Made by a program: the position numbers and the translations under genes
Notes under the pieces: model-generated
What the model saw: only the letters and a program-made list of their open reading frames with translations
Told to the model about the DNA's origin: nothing
Databases searched by the model: none
Shown: positions 8,426-16,817 of the stretch, one piece after another
Layout of the letters: the number at the start of each line of letters is the position of its first letter
Position numbering within the stretch: the first letter of the stretch is position 1
Source: Bog-159 sp035499555
GTDB lineage: Bacteria > Acidobacteriota > Terriglobia > Bryobacterales > Bryobacteraceae
Assembly: GCA_035499555.1 (NCBI GenBank)
Contig: DATJYO010000046.1
Coordinates: forward strand, 106,345-170,344
Length of the DNA: 64,000 bases
Reading direction: 5' to 3'

Positions 8426-10198
8426 TCACTTCTGGCCCAACAGAGGCATCAGTTCGGGGAGCGGAACCGCACCTTGCTTTAGAGCTCGATCGTGGAATTC
8501 GGTCGGATTGAACGCGGCGCCCTGCGCTTTCCGGTACTTCTCGCGCGCCGCCAGCCATCCCCGCCAGCCCACGAAGTAGGCCGGCAGTTGCGCCGAGGAG
8601 AGCTTGGCGCGCTGCAGTTTGGCGGCCGCTTCCTCGTGTTCCTGGAATGTCTGCCGCTCCATCAGGTCCAGTGCCTCCTGGTCCGACATGTTGAGCATCT
8701 GCAGGCGTATGTCCAGGATCGCGTTGGCGATCACGCGCAGCTCCTCTTTTGCGAAGGTCAGGCGCAGCTCGCGGGAGTCGTCCAGGTATCCGCCGTCCAG
8801 CATGGCCTCGGTGGCATACTCCGCCCAGCCTTCGATGTACGGCGTATTGCCGTACAAGGCACGCAGCAGCCGCCGCGTCGGCGGTTGGATCTGATTGGCA
8901 TATTCGAACTGCACGTAATGCCCGGGAATAGCTTCGTGCAGCGTCAACAGCTTCAGCTTGTAGAAGTTGTATTCCCGCAGTTTGGATTCGACGCGGCTCT
9001 GATTCCAGTCCGCTGGAATGGGAGTAATCCAGTAGAAGGCGCCCAGGTTCGGCTCCAGCGGCGGCGCCGGATCGAAGCCGCCCACCGCGTAGATGCCGCG
9101 CATGAACGCGGGCGTGGGGATCACCTGCAGGTTCGATTGCGGCGGCAGCGTGACCAGATGTTTCTGCGCCACAAACCGGCGGGCCTCATCCAGGTCCGCC
9201 CTGGCGTCGTCCAGGTAAGAGGCAGCCGTGGAGTGGCGGCCGGCGATCTGGTCGAGCACCTCCGAGATGACCCGGTTTTCGCGCTCCAGACCCGCCAGGT
9301 CCGCGTGATCCGTGTGCTGGGGAAAAAACGTGCGGTGCATGGGCAGCGCCAGCGCCAGCATGCGCGCCCGCACTTCCTGCAGTCTACGCGCGGCCATCTC
9401 CAGCACGTCGCCGGGATCCATGCCCGCCGCCAGGCTGTAGCGGAACTTGCGGGTGTACCGGTCGCGCCCCAGGCGCCAGTCGTATTCGTCGCGTACGGTG
9501 AGGCTGGTATGCAGATAATCCTGGAATTTCCGCAAGGCGTCCAGCGCTCCTTGCGCCGCGCGATCGTAATCCGCACGGAGGTTGGCGGGCGCCGCGGCGC
9601 GTATGGTCTTGTCCACCAACTCGATGTTGCCTTCGTTTTCCTCGCCTGCCACCTGCGTCCATAGGGCCGGCGCGGAGACCAGGTTGGTGCTGGCCTGGTC
9701 GAACAGCAACGGCAGGCGCTGGAGCCGCGCGATGATCTGCTGGATGCGCGTGGCGAGCGGCGCGTAATGGAGCGTCAGCGGCGCAAACAGCGCGTTGCCG
9801 GCCATCTCCACGTACACGGTGGGATCGTGCAGGTAGCTCTGCGTCTCCTCCAGGTCCAGCAACTGCAAAGCCAGCTGATTCTGAATGATGTCGTAATCGG
9901 CGCGGGATTCGGCGCTGAGCGTATCCGGCTTGACCTGGTTCCGCAGCCTCTCCCGGAACCGCTGATAATATTCCCGCTGATGATCGATCGATGCCGGACT
10001 CATGTCGTCGAGCCGCTCATCCAGATTCTGTCCCTGATAGTGGTGCAGCCCCGCGGCCGTGGCGGCCACCGGCGAGAAGGACAACGAAGAGTACACGTAC
10101 TCCTCGGCGAGCTTCGAGAAATCGCGTTCCGGAGAACCGCATCCGGCGGCGGTCAGGGTCAATATCATGAGGAGGAACCTCGCCTCCAACGGGCGCAT
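8426..10198 (-). CDS. DUF885 lipoprotein, putative zinc-dependent peptidase-like
   Basis: A 590-residue exported lipoprotein. The N-terminus LMILTLTAAGC is a type II signal peptide with the lipobox cysteine near residue 20, so the protein is membrane-anchored. The body belongs to the DUF885 family. The conserved HEAIPGHYVQFEYA stretch near residues 420-433 resembles a zinc-metallopeptidase HExxxGH site, and GWAEYATEAML supplies the downstream Glu. Members are annotated as putative peptidases, but the substrate is not established. A TAAGAT hexamer 6 bases ahead of the ATG and the absence of a ribosome-binding site suggest a leaderless message. Confidence 0.82.
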   Translation of the reverse strand: MRPLEARFLLMILTLTAAGCGSPERDFSKLAEEYVYSSLSFSPVAATAAGLHHYQGQNLDERLDDMSPASIDHQREYYQRFRERLRNQVKPDTLSAESRADYDIIQNQLALQLLDLEETQSYLHDPTVYVEMAGNALFAPLTLHYAPLATRIQQIIARLQRLPLLFDQASTNLVSAPALWTQVAGEENEGNIELVDKTIRAAAPANLRADYDRAAQGALDALRKFQDYLHTSLTVRDEYDWRLGRDRYTRKFRYSLAAGMDPGDVLEMAARRLQEVRARMLALALPMHRTFFPQHTDHADLAGLERENRVISEVLDQIAGRHSTAASYLDDARADLDEARRFVAQKHLVTLPPQSNLQVIPTPAFMRGIYAVGGFDPAPPLEPNLGAFYWITPIPADWNQSRVESKLREYNFYKLKLLTLHEAIPGHYVQFEYANQIQPPTRRLLRALYGNTPYIEGWAEYATEAMLDGGYLDDSRELRLTFAKEELRVIANAILDIRLQMLNMSDQEALDLMERQTFQEHEEAAAKLQRAKLSSAQLPAYFVGWRGWLAAREKYRKAQGAAFNPTEFHDRALKQGAVPLPELMPLLGQK

Positions 10199-10204
10199 GG
10201 TTCG

Positions 10205-10210
10205 ATCTTA
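10205..10210 (-). promoter_or_regulatory. Candidate -10 element (TAAGAT) for DUF885 gene
   Basis: The minus-strand TAAGAT ends 6 bases before the ATG at 10198, the spacing that would place transcription initiation on the start codon. There is no Shine-Dalgarno sequence. Confidence 0.35.
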
Positions 10211-10438
10211 CAGGAAACGCGCGCCGCCGGTTGCCCGGCGCACCGCAGGCCGCGCCGGCGCCGTCACCGGATCGCGCCGGTGCCGCAGACGCAATGCACG
10301 CATGGCGCGCAGGGTCTCCGCGGTGCCGGCGTTGGCCCGCGCCACGATCCCGTGCTCGCCGATGATGCAGGCCCACAAAAGCGCTACCCCAACGGCGATG
10401 GACGCCAGGCCCGGTCCCGTTATCTTCGCAATCGTCAC
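10208..10438 (-). CDS. Small single-pass membrane protein, unknown
   Basis: A short gene easily missed because a longer frame from 10753 runs through it. Translation from GTG at 10438 gives 76 residues: a short basic start, one clear membrane helix (LASIAVGVALLWACIIGE), then an amphipathic Ala/Arg/Leu-rich tail (ETLRAMRALRLRHRRD). AGGAGAG lies 7 bases upstream of the GTG, strong support for this start. It ends 9 bases before the DUF885 start on the same strand. I cannot assign a function. The pattern of one helix plus a heptad-like tail resembles small accessory membrane proteins. Confidence 0.6.
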   Translation of the reverse strand: MTIAKITGPGLASIAVGVALLWACIIGEHGIVARANAGTAETLRAMRALRLRHRRDPVTAPARPAVRRATGGARFL

Positions 10439-10610
10439 GCCGCGGCTCTCCTGGATCGAAACGGGTCCTTTGCATGTCACATGCCGGGCGCCCATCTCCC
10501 TTGTAATCAGCGATCGGGGCCCTCCAGGGATGTGCCTGGCACGCACATGCGGGCCATAACCTGCACTCCCCGCCGGGACCGCCCGCCTCGCTCGCGCTAA
10601 ACTGAAATCG

Positions 10611-11114
10611 ATGGGAGCTTTCAAGCAGAAGGAAATCCTGCGTTCCGGCAATCCGGCCCCCGGGTTCCGGCTGCAGCGTCTGCAGGATGGCGCCACCGTC
10701 GCGGATCGCGCGGGTCTGTTGCGCGACGGGCCTGTTCTGCTGGCCTTCTTCAAAGCCTCGTGCCCGGTCTGCCAGATGACCTTGCCTTTCCTGGAACGGA
10801 TTCATCGTGGGCATGCGCCGGGCGCGATCAATATCTACGGGGTTTCCCAGGACGATGCGGAGACTACCCGCGAGTTCTGCGCGGAGTTCCGTATCAGCTT
10901 TCCAATGCTGCTCGATACCGAAGAGAGCGGTTATCCGGCCAGCAATGCCTACCAGATCTCCCACGTCCCGTCGCTGTTCCTGTTGTCGCCGGATGGAACC
11001 GTGGCGTGGAGCCTGGAGGGTTTCAATAAGCGGGAATTCCAGGCCCTGGCCGGGCAGGTCGGAGTGACGCCTTTCCGGGCGGGTGAAAACGTGCCGGAGT
11101 GGAAGGCAGGTTGA
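10611..11114 (+). CDS. Redoxin/TlpA-like thioredoxin-fold protein
   Basis: A 167-residue thioredoxin-fold protein of the AhpC-TSA/redoxin group. The active site is FFKASCPVCQMTLPFL, a CPVC dithiol near residues 51-54, and the cis-proline region is HVPSLFLLSPDG. There is no signal peptide, so it is probably cytoplasmic and reduces a peroxide or protein disulfide. It has the single CxxC of TlpA-like proteins and no obvious second peroxidatic motif, so a thiol-disulfide reductase role is as likely as a peroxiredoxin. A TAAACT box ends 7 bases upstream of the ATG. Confidence 0.8.
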   Translation: MGAFKQKEILRSGNPAPGFRLQRLQDGATVADRAGLLRDGPVLLAFFKASCPVCQMTLPFLERIHRGHAPGAINIYGVSQDDAETTREFCAEFRISFPMLLDTEESGYPASNAYQISHVPSLFLLSPDGTVAWSLEGFNKREFQALAGQVGVTPFRAGENVPEWKAG

Positions 11115-11178
11115 GGCTCCAAGAATTGAACTCCCGTCGGGAGTTGCGCGCAGCTAGGGAATGAACAGAGGGATCGCA

Positions 11179-11679
11179 ATGGCTAATAAACTCGACATAC
11201 TGGGTTCCGCCGCGGCCATCGCCAAGGGCATGGGCGTCACTTTCAAGGAGATGATGTCTCCCACGGTGACCGAGAATTATCCGGACGAGCCGCCCAAGGT
11301 GCAGGAACGCTATCGCGGCGTTCACGTTCTGCAGCGCGACGCCAACGGCCTGGAAAAATGCGTGGCCTGTTTTCTGTGCGCAGCGGCCTGTCCTTCCAAT
11401 TGCATCTACATCGAAGCCGCGGAGAACACCGCGCAGACGCGCATCAGCGGGGGCGAACGCTACGCCAAGGTCTACAACATCGATTACAACCGCTGTATCT
11501 TCTGCGGGTATTGCGTAGAGGCCTGTCCCACCGACGCCATCACGCACGGGCACGGATTCGAGGTCGCCAGCTTCAATACGGCGACCCTGGTGAAGCGCAA
11601 AGAAGACATGCTCGCGCCCATACCCGAAGGGGCGCACCCGCCGGCAGTGACGCCGCAGCCCGCGGCCGCCGCGCACTAA
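11179..11679 (+). CDS. nuoI: NADH-quinone oxidoreductase subunit I (orphan NuoI)
   Basis: A ferredoxin-like subunit of complex I that carries clusters N6a and N6b. Two 4Fe-4S motifs are visible: KCVACFLCAAACPSNC and RCIFCGYCVEACPTDA. The surrounding residues (IYIEAAENTA, YNIDYNRC, ITHGHGFE) match NuoI. The start is placed at ATG 11179 (MANKLD) because GAGGGA lies about 5 bases upstream; an in-frame ATG at 11161 lacks this. The C-terminus ends in a Pro/Ala-rich tail. No other nuo gene is nearby, so it is either a dispersed subunit or a paralogue serving another complex. Confidence 0.88.
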   Translation: MANKLDILGSAAAIAKGMGVTFKEMMSPTVTENYPDEPPKVQERYRGVHVLQRDANGLEKCVACFLCAAACPSNCIYIEAAENTAQTRISGGERYAKVYNIDYNRCIFCGYCVEACPTDAITHGHGFEVASFNTATLVKRKEDMLAPIPEGAHPPAVTPQPAAAAH

Positions 11680-11691
11680 GCCCGCCAGACG

Positions 11692-12483
11692 TCAATGATG
11701 GGCAGGCGGCGCCGTAACCGGCTCAGCCTTCTTGGCGTCCTCCTTCTTCCCATCGCCGTCGTCCGCCTTCTCGAGGTATTGCACCACCACCGAAATGCGG
11801 CGATTGGAGGGGTCCTCGGGAGCGGCCGGCTTGCGTAGCCGCTGATCCGCGTAGCCCCGCACCTGCGAGATCTGCCGCGGGCCCAGGCCGTTGTCCTGCA
11901 TCATGCGGCGCGCGGCGTTGGCGCGGTCGGCGGACAGTTCCCAGTTGCTGTAGTTGCCGTGGCCCGCGAACGGCTTCGAGTCGGTGTGGCCCTCGATCGA
12001 CACGGTGTTGGGCAGTTTGCCCAGCTCCTGCGCCAGCATGATCAGGATCTGCCGGCCGTCCTCGCTCGGCTCGGCCTCGCCGCTCGCAAAAAACGTGCCT
12101 TTCTCGCTCTCCATCAATTCGATCCGCAGGCCCTCGGCGGTCACCGTCATTTCGATCTGATTCTTGAGCTTTTCGAAATCCGAAATCTTGCGCACCGACT
12201 TCTGCAATTCATCCTTGAGCCTGTTCATGTTCTCCTTGGTCAAGGTGAAATTGTCGCCCGCGCCGGTCTTTCCGCTGCCGACTTTCTTGGATGTGCCGGT
12301 GGGGTCCTTGAAGTAACCGCCTACCGCCTCCCGGATCTGTTTGCTGCTGTTCAGCAGCCACAGGACGATGAACAGCGCCATCATGGCCGTGACAAAGTCG
12401 GCATAAGCCACCTTCCACGCACCGCCGTGATGGCCGCCGTGTACGGCCTTCTTCTTGATGACGATGATGGGACGGGCTGCCAT
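11692..12483 (-). CDS. motB: Flagellar motor stator protein MotB
   Basis: A 263-residue stator subunit. After a basic start (PIIVIKKKA) comes AWKVAYADFVTAMMALFIVLWLL, the single membrane helix whose Asp in YADF is the proton-binding residue. Residues 130-240 form the OmpA-like peptidoglycan-binding domain (SIEGHTDSKPF, ELSADRANAARRMM, RRISVVV). The tail is Lys/Asp/Pro-rich. It is 12 bases downstream of motA and works with it as the stator ring. No other flagellar genes are in the window. Confidence 0.93.
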   Translation of the reverse strand: MAARPIIVIKKKAVHGGHHGGAWKVAYADFVTAMMALFIVLWLLNSSKQIREAVGGYFKDPTGTSKKVGSGKTGAGDNFTLTKENMNRLKDELQKSVRKISDFEKLKNQIEMTVTAEGLRIELMESEKGTFFASGEAEPSEDGRQILIMLAQELGKLPNTVSIEGHTDSKPFAGHGNYSNWELSADRANAARRMMQDNGLGPRQISQVRGYADQRLRKPAAPEDPSNRRISVVVQYLEKADDGDGKKEDAKKAEPVTAPPAHH

Positions 12484-12495
12484 GGCCAGTATCCG

Positions 12496-13368
12496 CTAAG
12501 CCGCGGCGGCCTCCGGCGCCTTCTTGCGGCAAAGCTTCTCCAATTCCTGGAAGCCCGGCCGCACCGTTCCGGGTACGGCGCGCCGCCCGATCTCCACCGC
12601 CAGGATCGGCGCGGTCCCCTTGATGAACGCATTCATGGCCACGCGCAGAACCTGATAGTAGGCGTGCTCCTCGTCCGCGGTCTTGCTCATATTAGATGCC
12701 AGGGGTCCCAACAGGCCATAACACAACAGGATTCCCAGAAAAGTCCCGACCAGTGCCGCGGCCACTTTGTGGCCGATCTCCTCCGGCGGCCCGCCCAGGG
12801 CGCCCATGGTGATCACCACTCCCAGCACCGCGGCCACGATCCCCAGGCCCGGCAGCGAGTCGGCCACCGTGCTGAGCGCGGCCACCGGCTGGGTGGCTTC
12901 GTGATGGTGGACGTCCATGTCCGACTCCATCATCTGATCGATATCGAAAGGCTCCACCGCCCCGCTGCTGGCCGTACGCAGCGTGTCGCAGATGAAATCC
13001 AAAACGTGGTGGTCCTTCATGATGACTGGAAAGGCGGTGAAGGTTTTGCTCTTGGATGGCTCCTCCAGGTCCGCCTCGATCGCCGACAGGCCCTCCCGCC
13101 GCGAACGGTTGAACAGATCGAAGAGCAGTTTCAGGGAATCGAGATAACGCTGGCGGGTGTACTTCGATCCGCTGAAGACGCCCGTCAACCCGTTGATCAT
13201 CTTCTTCAGGATGTACGGCGGATTCGAAATGAGCACCGTGCCGGCCGCCGCCCCGGCGATGATGACCAGTTCGGCGGGCTGCAGCAGCACGTGCAGATTG
13301 CCTTTCTCCATCAGGTACCCGCCCACGATCGCGCCGAAAACCACTACGATTCCAATGATTGCGAACAT
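12496..13368 (-). CDS. motA: Flagellar motor stator protein MotA
   Basis: A 290-residue four-helix membrane protein that forms the ion channel with MotB. Helices 1 and 2 are MFAIIGIVVVFGAIVGGYLM and ELVIIAGAAAGTVLI; the cytoplasmic domain (residues 60-165) contains the conserved RREGLSAIE; helices 3 and 4 are LPGLGIVAAVLGVVITMG and VGTFLGILLCYGLLGP. The long frame continues upstream, but MotA homology begins at the ATG at 13368, which overlaps nothing and lies 12 bases after the PAS/GGDEF gene. Gene order suggests cotranscription with that signalling gene and motB. Confidence 0.93.
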   Translation of the reverse strand: MFAIIGIVVVFGAIVGGYLMEKGNLHVLLQPAELVIIAGAAAGTVLISNPPYILKKMINGLTGVFSGSKYTRQRYLDSLKLLFDLFNRSRREGLSAIEADLEEPSKSKTFTAFPVIMKDHHVLDFICDTLRTASSGAVEPFDIDQMMESDMDVHHHEATQPVAALSTVADSLPGLGIVAAVLGVVITMGALGGPPEEIGHKVAAALVGTFLGILLCYGLLGPLASNMSKTADEEHAYYQVLRVAMNAFIKGTAPILAVEIGRRAVPGTVRPGFQELEKLCRKKAPEAAAA

Positions 13369-13379
13369 GAATATCTGCC

Positions 13380-14285
13380 TCAAATCACCAGCAGCGAATC
13401 CGGCCCTTGCGCGCGGCCGGCCTCCAAGGCCCGGCTGGCGCGCTCGACCAGGGATTCCGCCGTGTCGTCCGGCTCCACCATGGCGCCGCCCATCGATACC
13501 GTGACCGACAGGCGATCGCCCCACCACGGAACGGCGGCCATTTTAACCAGGCTTTGCAGCCTTCCCGCGCAGGCGGCCAGCGCCCCGCCATAGTCGCAGG
13601 AAACCACCACCATGAACCCGCCCTCCCGCCACATGCCGGCGGTGTCGCTGGGCCGTATACCGCCCGCGATCGTCTGGCCCGCGGCGTACATCACGGCATT
13701 CACGGCCTGGTAGCCGTCGGATAGCCGCAGCCGCTCCATGTCATCGACGGCCGCGCGAAGTATGCCGAACTTCCGCTGCGAAGTACCGAACTCCTGTATG
13801 GCGTCCCGCACGGCCTCCAGCATGGCGTCCCGGTCCGGCAGATCCGTGATCGCGTCCCGCGCATGGCGGACATCGCGCCGCCCGCCGCCGGTCCCTTCCG
13901 CCACATAGGGACGGCGGCTGAAGAATTCCGCCGAACCCACGATCGCCCCAGACTCGTCCCGCACCGGCATGGCCCGCACCTCCACCGCGATGCGCTGGCC
14001 TTCCTTGTGGCGCAGGAAAACGTCGGTCTGCCGGAGCCGGCCGTCGGCGATGGTGCGCGCCAACGGACAGCCGGAGCCGCATAGGATGTTTGAGTCCCGA
14101 TCGCAGTGCATCAGGATATTGTCGTGGCAGAATCGTCCGATCACCTCCTGGCCCAGATACCCGGTGATCTCCTCCGCCGCGCGGTTCCAGAAAACGATCC
14201 GGCGTTCCTGGTCCACCAGATACACACCGACCGGTACGTTCTCGAGAACCGTGCGATAGATCTCAGGGTTCGATTCCAGCCGCAT
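13380..14285 (-). CDS. PAS-domain protein with degenerate GGDEF domain
   Basis: A 301-residue cytoplasmic signalling protein. Residues 1-125 form a PAS domain (YRTVLENVPVGVYLVDQERR) that includes a Cys/His-rich insert, FCHDNILMHC then ILCGSGCPL, a spacing that could bind metal or heme. Residues 145-300 align with a GGDEF domain (DAITDLPDRDAMLEAV), but the signature GGDEF is replaced by REGGF, so diguanylate cyclase activity is unlikely. It may act as a GTP or c-di-GMP sensor. ATG at 14285 is chosen because AGGGTGG precedes it; an upstream ATG at 14306 lacks a site. It heads the motA-motB transcript, implying a role in motility control. Confidence 0.78.
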   Translation of the reverse strand: MRLESNPEIYRTVLENVPVGVYLVDQERRIVFWNRAAEEITGYLGQEVIGRFCHDNILMHCDRDSNILCGSGCPLARTIADGRLRQTDVFLRHKEGQRIAVEVRAMPVRDESGAIVGSAEFFSRRPYVAEGTGGGRRDVRHARDAITDLPDRDAMLEAVRDAIQEFGTSQRKFGILRAAVDDMERLRLSDGYQAVNAVMYAAGQTIAGGIRPSDTAGMWREGGFMVVVSCDYGGALAACAGRLQSLVKMAAVPWWGDRLSVTVSMGGAMVEPDDTAESLVERASRALEAGRAQGPDSLLVI

Positions 14286-14339
14286 GCCGCCACCCTGATC
14301 TACCATCGGCGGATCGGCGGCCAGCCTGTAGCCGGCCGT

Positions 14340-15131
14340 TTAGTCCAGCGGCAGTGAGGAGACGAAGAGCTTTTCCGGCCGCCGCACTTCCACTTTCAGC
14401 TTCTCGCCCAGCGACAGGTTGCCGCCCAGCGTGACCGTGTAGTACGACCGCAGCACCTCAAAGATCGCCGCCCCCGGCGCCATGCTGCTGTTTCTCTTCA
14501 TGTTCCGCACGTTGAACGAGGCGCCGCCGGTCTGCCGCGCCAGGCTCTCCATCAACGAGCGTTCATTGCCCATCACGTACACCGGATAAATGGAGACGCC
14601 GTTCTTGCGGGCCAGCCGGATCACTTCCTTCTCGTCCATGCGGCTGTAGCCCTCTACGCCCGCCGTGAGCAGCAGGATCGTGCGGCGGAAGGTGCTCGAT
14701 TCGAAGCCGCCGTCCACCGCCGCGTAGATCGCGTCCAGCACGTGCGGCGAGTTCCCGTATTTCACCTGCGACACGGCGCGGTTGAGGAGTTGCTTGCTGG
14801 AGGTGAAGTCCTGGATCAGGTCCGCCGACGAATGAAAAGCCACCAGCGCCATCTGTTCTTTCGGCTGCAACTGGCCGATCAGTTCACCGGCCAGCGGGCG
14901 CACCATCTCGCCCACCAGGCTGGTATCCAGCAGCATCATGATGTCCAGCGTGGTGTGGGTGAACTCGGCGGCTTCCACGGTCCGCGGCGTCTTGTCGTCC
15001 AGCACCGAAAAATCCGCGGCCTGCAGGTTGGGCACCACCACTCCGGACTTCGGATCGACCACCGTCACCAGGACCCGGGTGGCGCCTGCCAGCGCCGAGA
15101 CGATCAGCAGAAAAGCGGCCAGCAATCGCAT
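14340..15131 (-). CDS. Secreted VWA-domain protein
   Basis: A 263-residue exported protein with a signal peptide (LLAAFLLIVSALAGA) and a von Willebrand A domain. The MIDAS-like site is IMMLLDTSLVG near residues 66-76, where the usual DxSxS is relaxed to DTSLV. Downstream are STFRRTILLLTAG and YPVYVMG, the later strands of the fold. The N-terminal TRVLVTVVDPKSGVVVPNLQAADF part (a short beta domain ending in ADFSVLDD) is the form common to acidobacterial VWA proteins. The function is probably protein binding in the periplasm. It lies upstream of the PAS/GGDEF gene on the same strand. Confidence 0.82.
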   Translation of the reverse strand: MRLLAAFLLIVSALAGATRVLVTVVDPKSGVVVPNLQAADFSVLDDKTPRTVEAAEFTHTTLDIMMLLDTSLVGEMVRPLAGELIGQLQPKEQMALVAFHSSADLIQDFTSSKQLLNRAVSQVKYGNSPHVLDAIYAAVDGGFESSTFRRTILLLTAGVEGYSRMDEKEVIRLARKNGVSIYPVYVMGNERSLMESLARQTGGASFNVRNMKRNSSMAPGAAIFEVLRSYYTVTLGGNLSLGEKLKVEVRRPEKLFVSSLPLD

Positions 15132-15212
15132 GGTCTCAGCATCTCACAATTTACAACCGGGGACTTGACAGAAAGCGAATAAAAGGCGAATATAGCCAAG
15201 AGGATTCCAACC

Positions 15213-15716
15213 ATGATACGTGACGCTCTGCTCCCTGAATTCGACCACGAAATGGCCAATACCCGTAAAGTCCTGGAACGCTGCCCGGAGGAAAAGTTCG
15301 GCTGGAAGCCGCACCCGAAGTCCTTTGCCATGGGTGCGCTGGCCACCCACATCGTCAACATGACCGGGTGGACGGTGGACACCATGGCCCACGACTCGTT
15401 CGATATAGCGCCGCCCGGCGCGCCGCCGTATAAAGAAGAGCCGCTGGCCGCCACCGCCGAGCTGCTGGCCCGGTTCGATCGGAACGTGACTGCCGCGCGC
15501 AACGCTTTGGCCAATGCCACGGATGCCCAGTTCGGCGCCACCTGGTCGCTGCTCTCGGGCGGCCAGACCCTGTTCAGCATGCCCCGCATCGCCTGCATCC
15601 GTGGCTTCGTGATGAACCATTGCATCCACCATCGCGCGCAACTGACCGTCTACCTGCGGCTGAATGACGTTGCCGTGCCCGCCCTGTACGGACCGTCCGC
15701 CGACGAGCAGTTCTAG
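15213..15716 (+). CDS. DinB-like four-helix metalloenzyme-fold protein
   Basis: A 167-residue protein of the DinB/YfiT-like superfamily. The three expected metal-ligand histidines are present: ALATHIVN near residue 46 and NHCIHHRAQL near residues 137-143. Such proteins bind a divalent metal and include thiol-dependent transferases; the substrate is unknown here. GAGGATTCCAACC precedes the ATG, giving a clear ribosome-binding site. A second DinB-like protein is at 44533-44985. Confidence 0.82.
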   Translation: MIRDALLPEFDHEMANTRKVLERCPEEKFGWKPHPKSFAMGALATHIVNMTGWTVDTMAHDSFDIAPPGAPPYKEEPLAATAELLARFDRNVTAARNALANATDAQFGATWSLLSGGQTLFSMPRIACIRGFVMNHCIHHRAQLTVYLRLNDVAVPALYGPSADEQF

Positions 15717-15724
15717 CCCTGCGC

Positions 15725-15730
15725 TATGCT
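15725..15730 (+). promoter_or_regulatory. Candidate -10 element (TATGCT) for DUF2007 gene
   Basis: TATGCT ends 6 bases before the ATG at 15737, consistent with a leaderless transcript. The GGAAG between box and ATG is too close to act as a ribosome-binding site. Confidence 0.35.
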
Positions 15731-15736
15731 GGAAGC

Positions 15737-16033
15737 ATGGAGCCAGAATCGGAAGATCAATCTCCGGACACCTCGCACCAGCTAGACACCGTGGTCCTGT
15801 TCAGCTCGTCGAACCACAACTCCGAGATGGAAGCCATGGAGATCCACAGCTTGCTGCAGGCCAATGGCATCCCGTCCGTCTTAGTAGGCACCAGCACGAT
15901 TCCGGTGCTCTCGTTCGACGTGCGTGTTCCGCGTGTGGACCTGGAGGAGGCCCGGCGCGTCCTGGCCGAAGCTCAGGCCGCCGGACCGGAAGCTGCCGCC
16001 GAAGCCGAGGCGGCTTCCGAACAGAACCTTTGA
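15737..16033 (+). CDS. DUF2007-type putative signal-transducing protein
   Basis: A 98-residue soluble protein. Residues 20-75 (VVLFSSSNHNSEMEAMEIHS, then LLQANGIPSVLVG and FDVRVPRVDLEEARRVLAEA) have the beta-alpha-beta fold of the DUF2007 family, a small PII-like domain. The tail is Ala/Glu-rich and likely disordered. The function is not established. It sits between the DinB gene and a methyltransferase on the same strand. Confidence 0.7.
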   Translation: MEPESEDQSPDTSHQLDTVVLFSSSNHNSEMEAMEIHSLLQANGIPSVLVGTSTIPVLSFDVRVPRVDLEEARRVLAEAQAAGPEAAAEAEAASEQNL

Positions 16034-16055
16034 CCACCGCCATCCGCCGGAGAAC

Positions 16056-16817
16056 ATGCTGAAAAACTGGATACGGCGGCGGCTGGAAGCGGCGGGATAC
16101 GTCGTATTCAACACGCGTTCGCCCGCCTATTACGCGCGCGACAGCCTGTTCACCACCAACAACGATCACTTTCGGGCATCGCCCGATTTTCAGGCCGCCT
16201 ACGCCCGTGGGGTGAAAGCCGGCGGCGGCGCCGACCCGCACATCGAGTGGCGTGTGCATGTGGCGCTATGGGCCGCCGGCGCGGCCGTCCGCGTACCGGG
16301 CGACTTCGTCGAGTGCGGAGTCAACGCCGGTTTCTTCAGCTCCGCGGTCCTCCATCACCTGGATTGGAACCGCCTGGACAAGCGTTTCTTCCTGATCGAC
16401 ACGTTCGCCGGCCCGGTCGCCGCGCAATATTCCGGCGAAGAGGTCCGCGGCGGCCGCTTCGCTGCCGCTCAAGATGCCGCCGCCCGCGGCGCCTACGTAA
16501 CCGATCTGGCGCGCGTGCGCGCCAATTTTGCGGAGTGGTTCCGGGTGGAAGTTGTGCAGGGCGTGGTGCCGGAAGTGTTGCCGTCAGTGCCGGTCAGCCA
16601 GGTCGCGTTCCTGCACATCGACATGAATTGCGCTTATCCCGAGCGGGCGGCGCTGGAGTACTTCTGGGGACTGCTGGCGCCCGGCGCCTTGGTGCTCTTT
16701 GACGATTACGCCTACTTCGGTTATGAGAGCCTCACCCGCGCCATCGACGAAGCCGCCCGATCGCTGGGCGCGCAGGTTCTGTCGTTGCCCACCGGGCAAG
16801 GCCTGATCGTGCGCTGA
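16056..16817 (+). CDS. Class I methyltransferase (TylF/MycF-like or FkbM-like)
   Basis: A 253-residue Rossmann methyltransferase. FVECGVNAGFFSSAVL near residues 87-102 is the SAM-binding loop, FFLIDTFAGP provides the acidic strand end, VAFLHIDMNCAYPERAALEY is the catalytic-face strand with metal-binding Asp, and GALVLFDDYAYFGYE closes the fold. This order is that of TylF/MycF O-methyltransferases. GGAG precedes the ATG at 16056; the frame upstream is a shadow of the DUF2007 gene. Its last 18 codons are part of a 123 bp segment repeated at 17955-18076. Confidence 0.78.
   Translation: MLKNWIRRRLEAAGYVVFNTRSPAYYARDSLFTTNNDHFRASPDFQAAYARGVKAGGGADPHIEWRVHVALWAAGAAVRVPGDFVECGVNAGFFSSAVLHHLDWNRLDKRFFLIDTFAGPVAAQYSGEEVRGGRFAAAQDAAARGAYVTDLARVRANFAEWFRVEVVQGVVPEVLPSVPVSQVAFLHIDMNCAYPERAALEYFWGLLAPGALVLFDDYAYFGYESLTRAIDEAARSLGAQVLSLPTGQGLIVR

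Noticed and set aside
10208..10753. A 181-residue minus-strand protein spanning the redoxin gene
   Set aside because: Its first part is antisense to the redoxin; only the part after GTG 10438 has a ribosome-binding site and protein-like composition.
14264..14283. A GTTCGATTCC element resembling a tRNA T-loop
   Set aside because: It is inside the PAS gene, and no acceptor, D or anticodon stems can be built around it.
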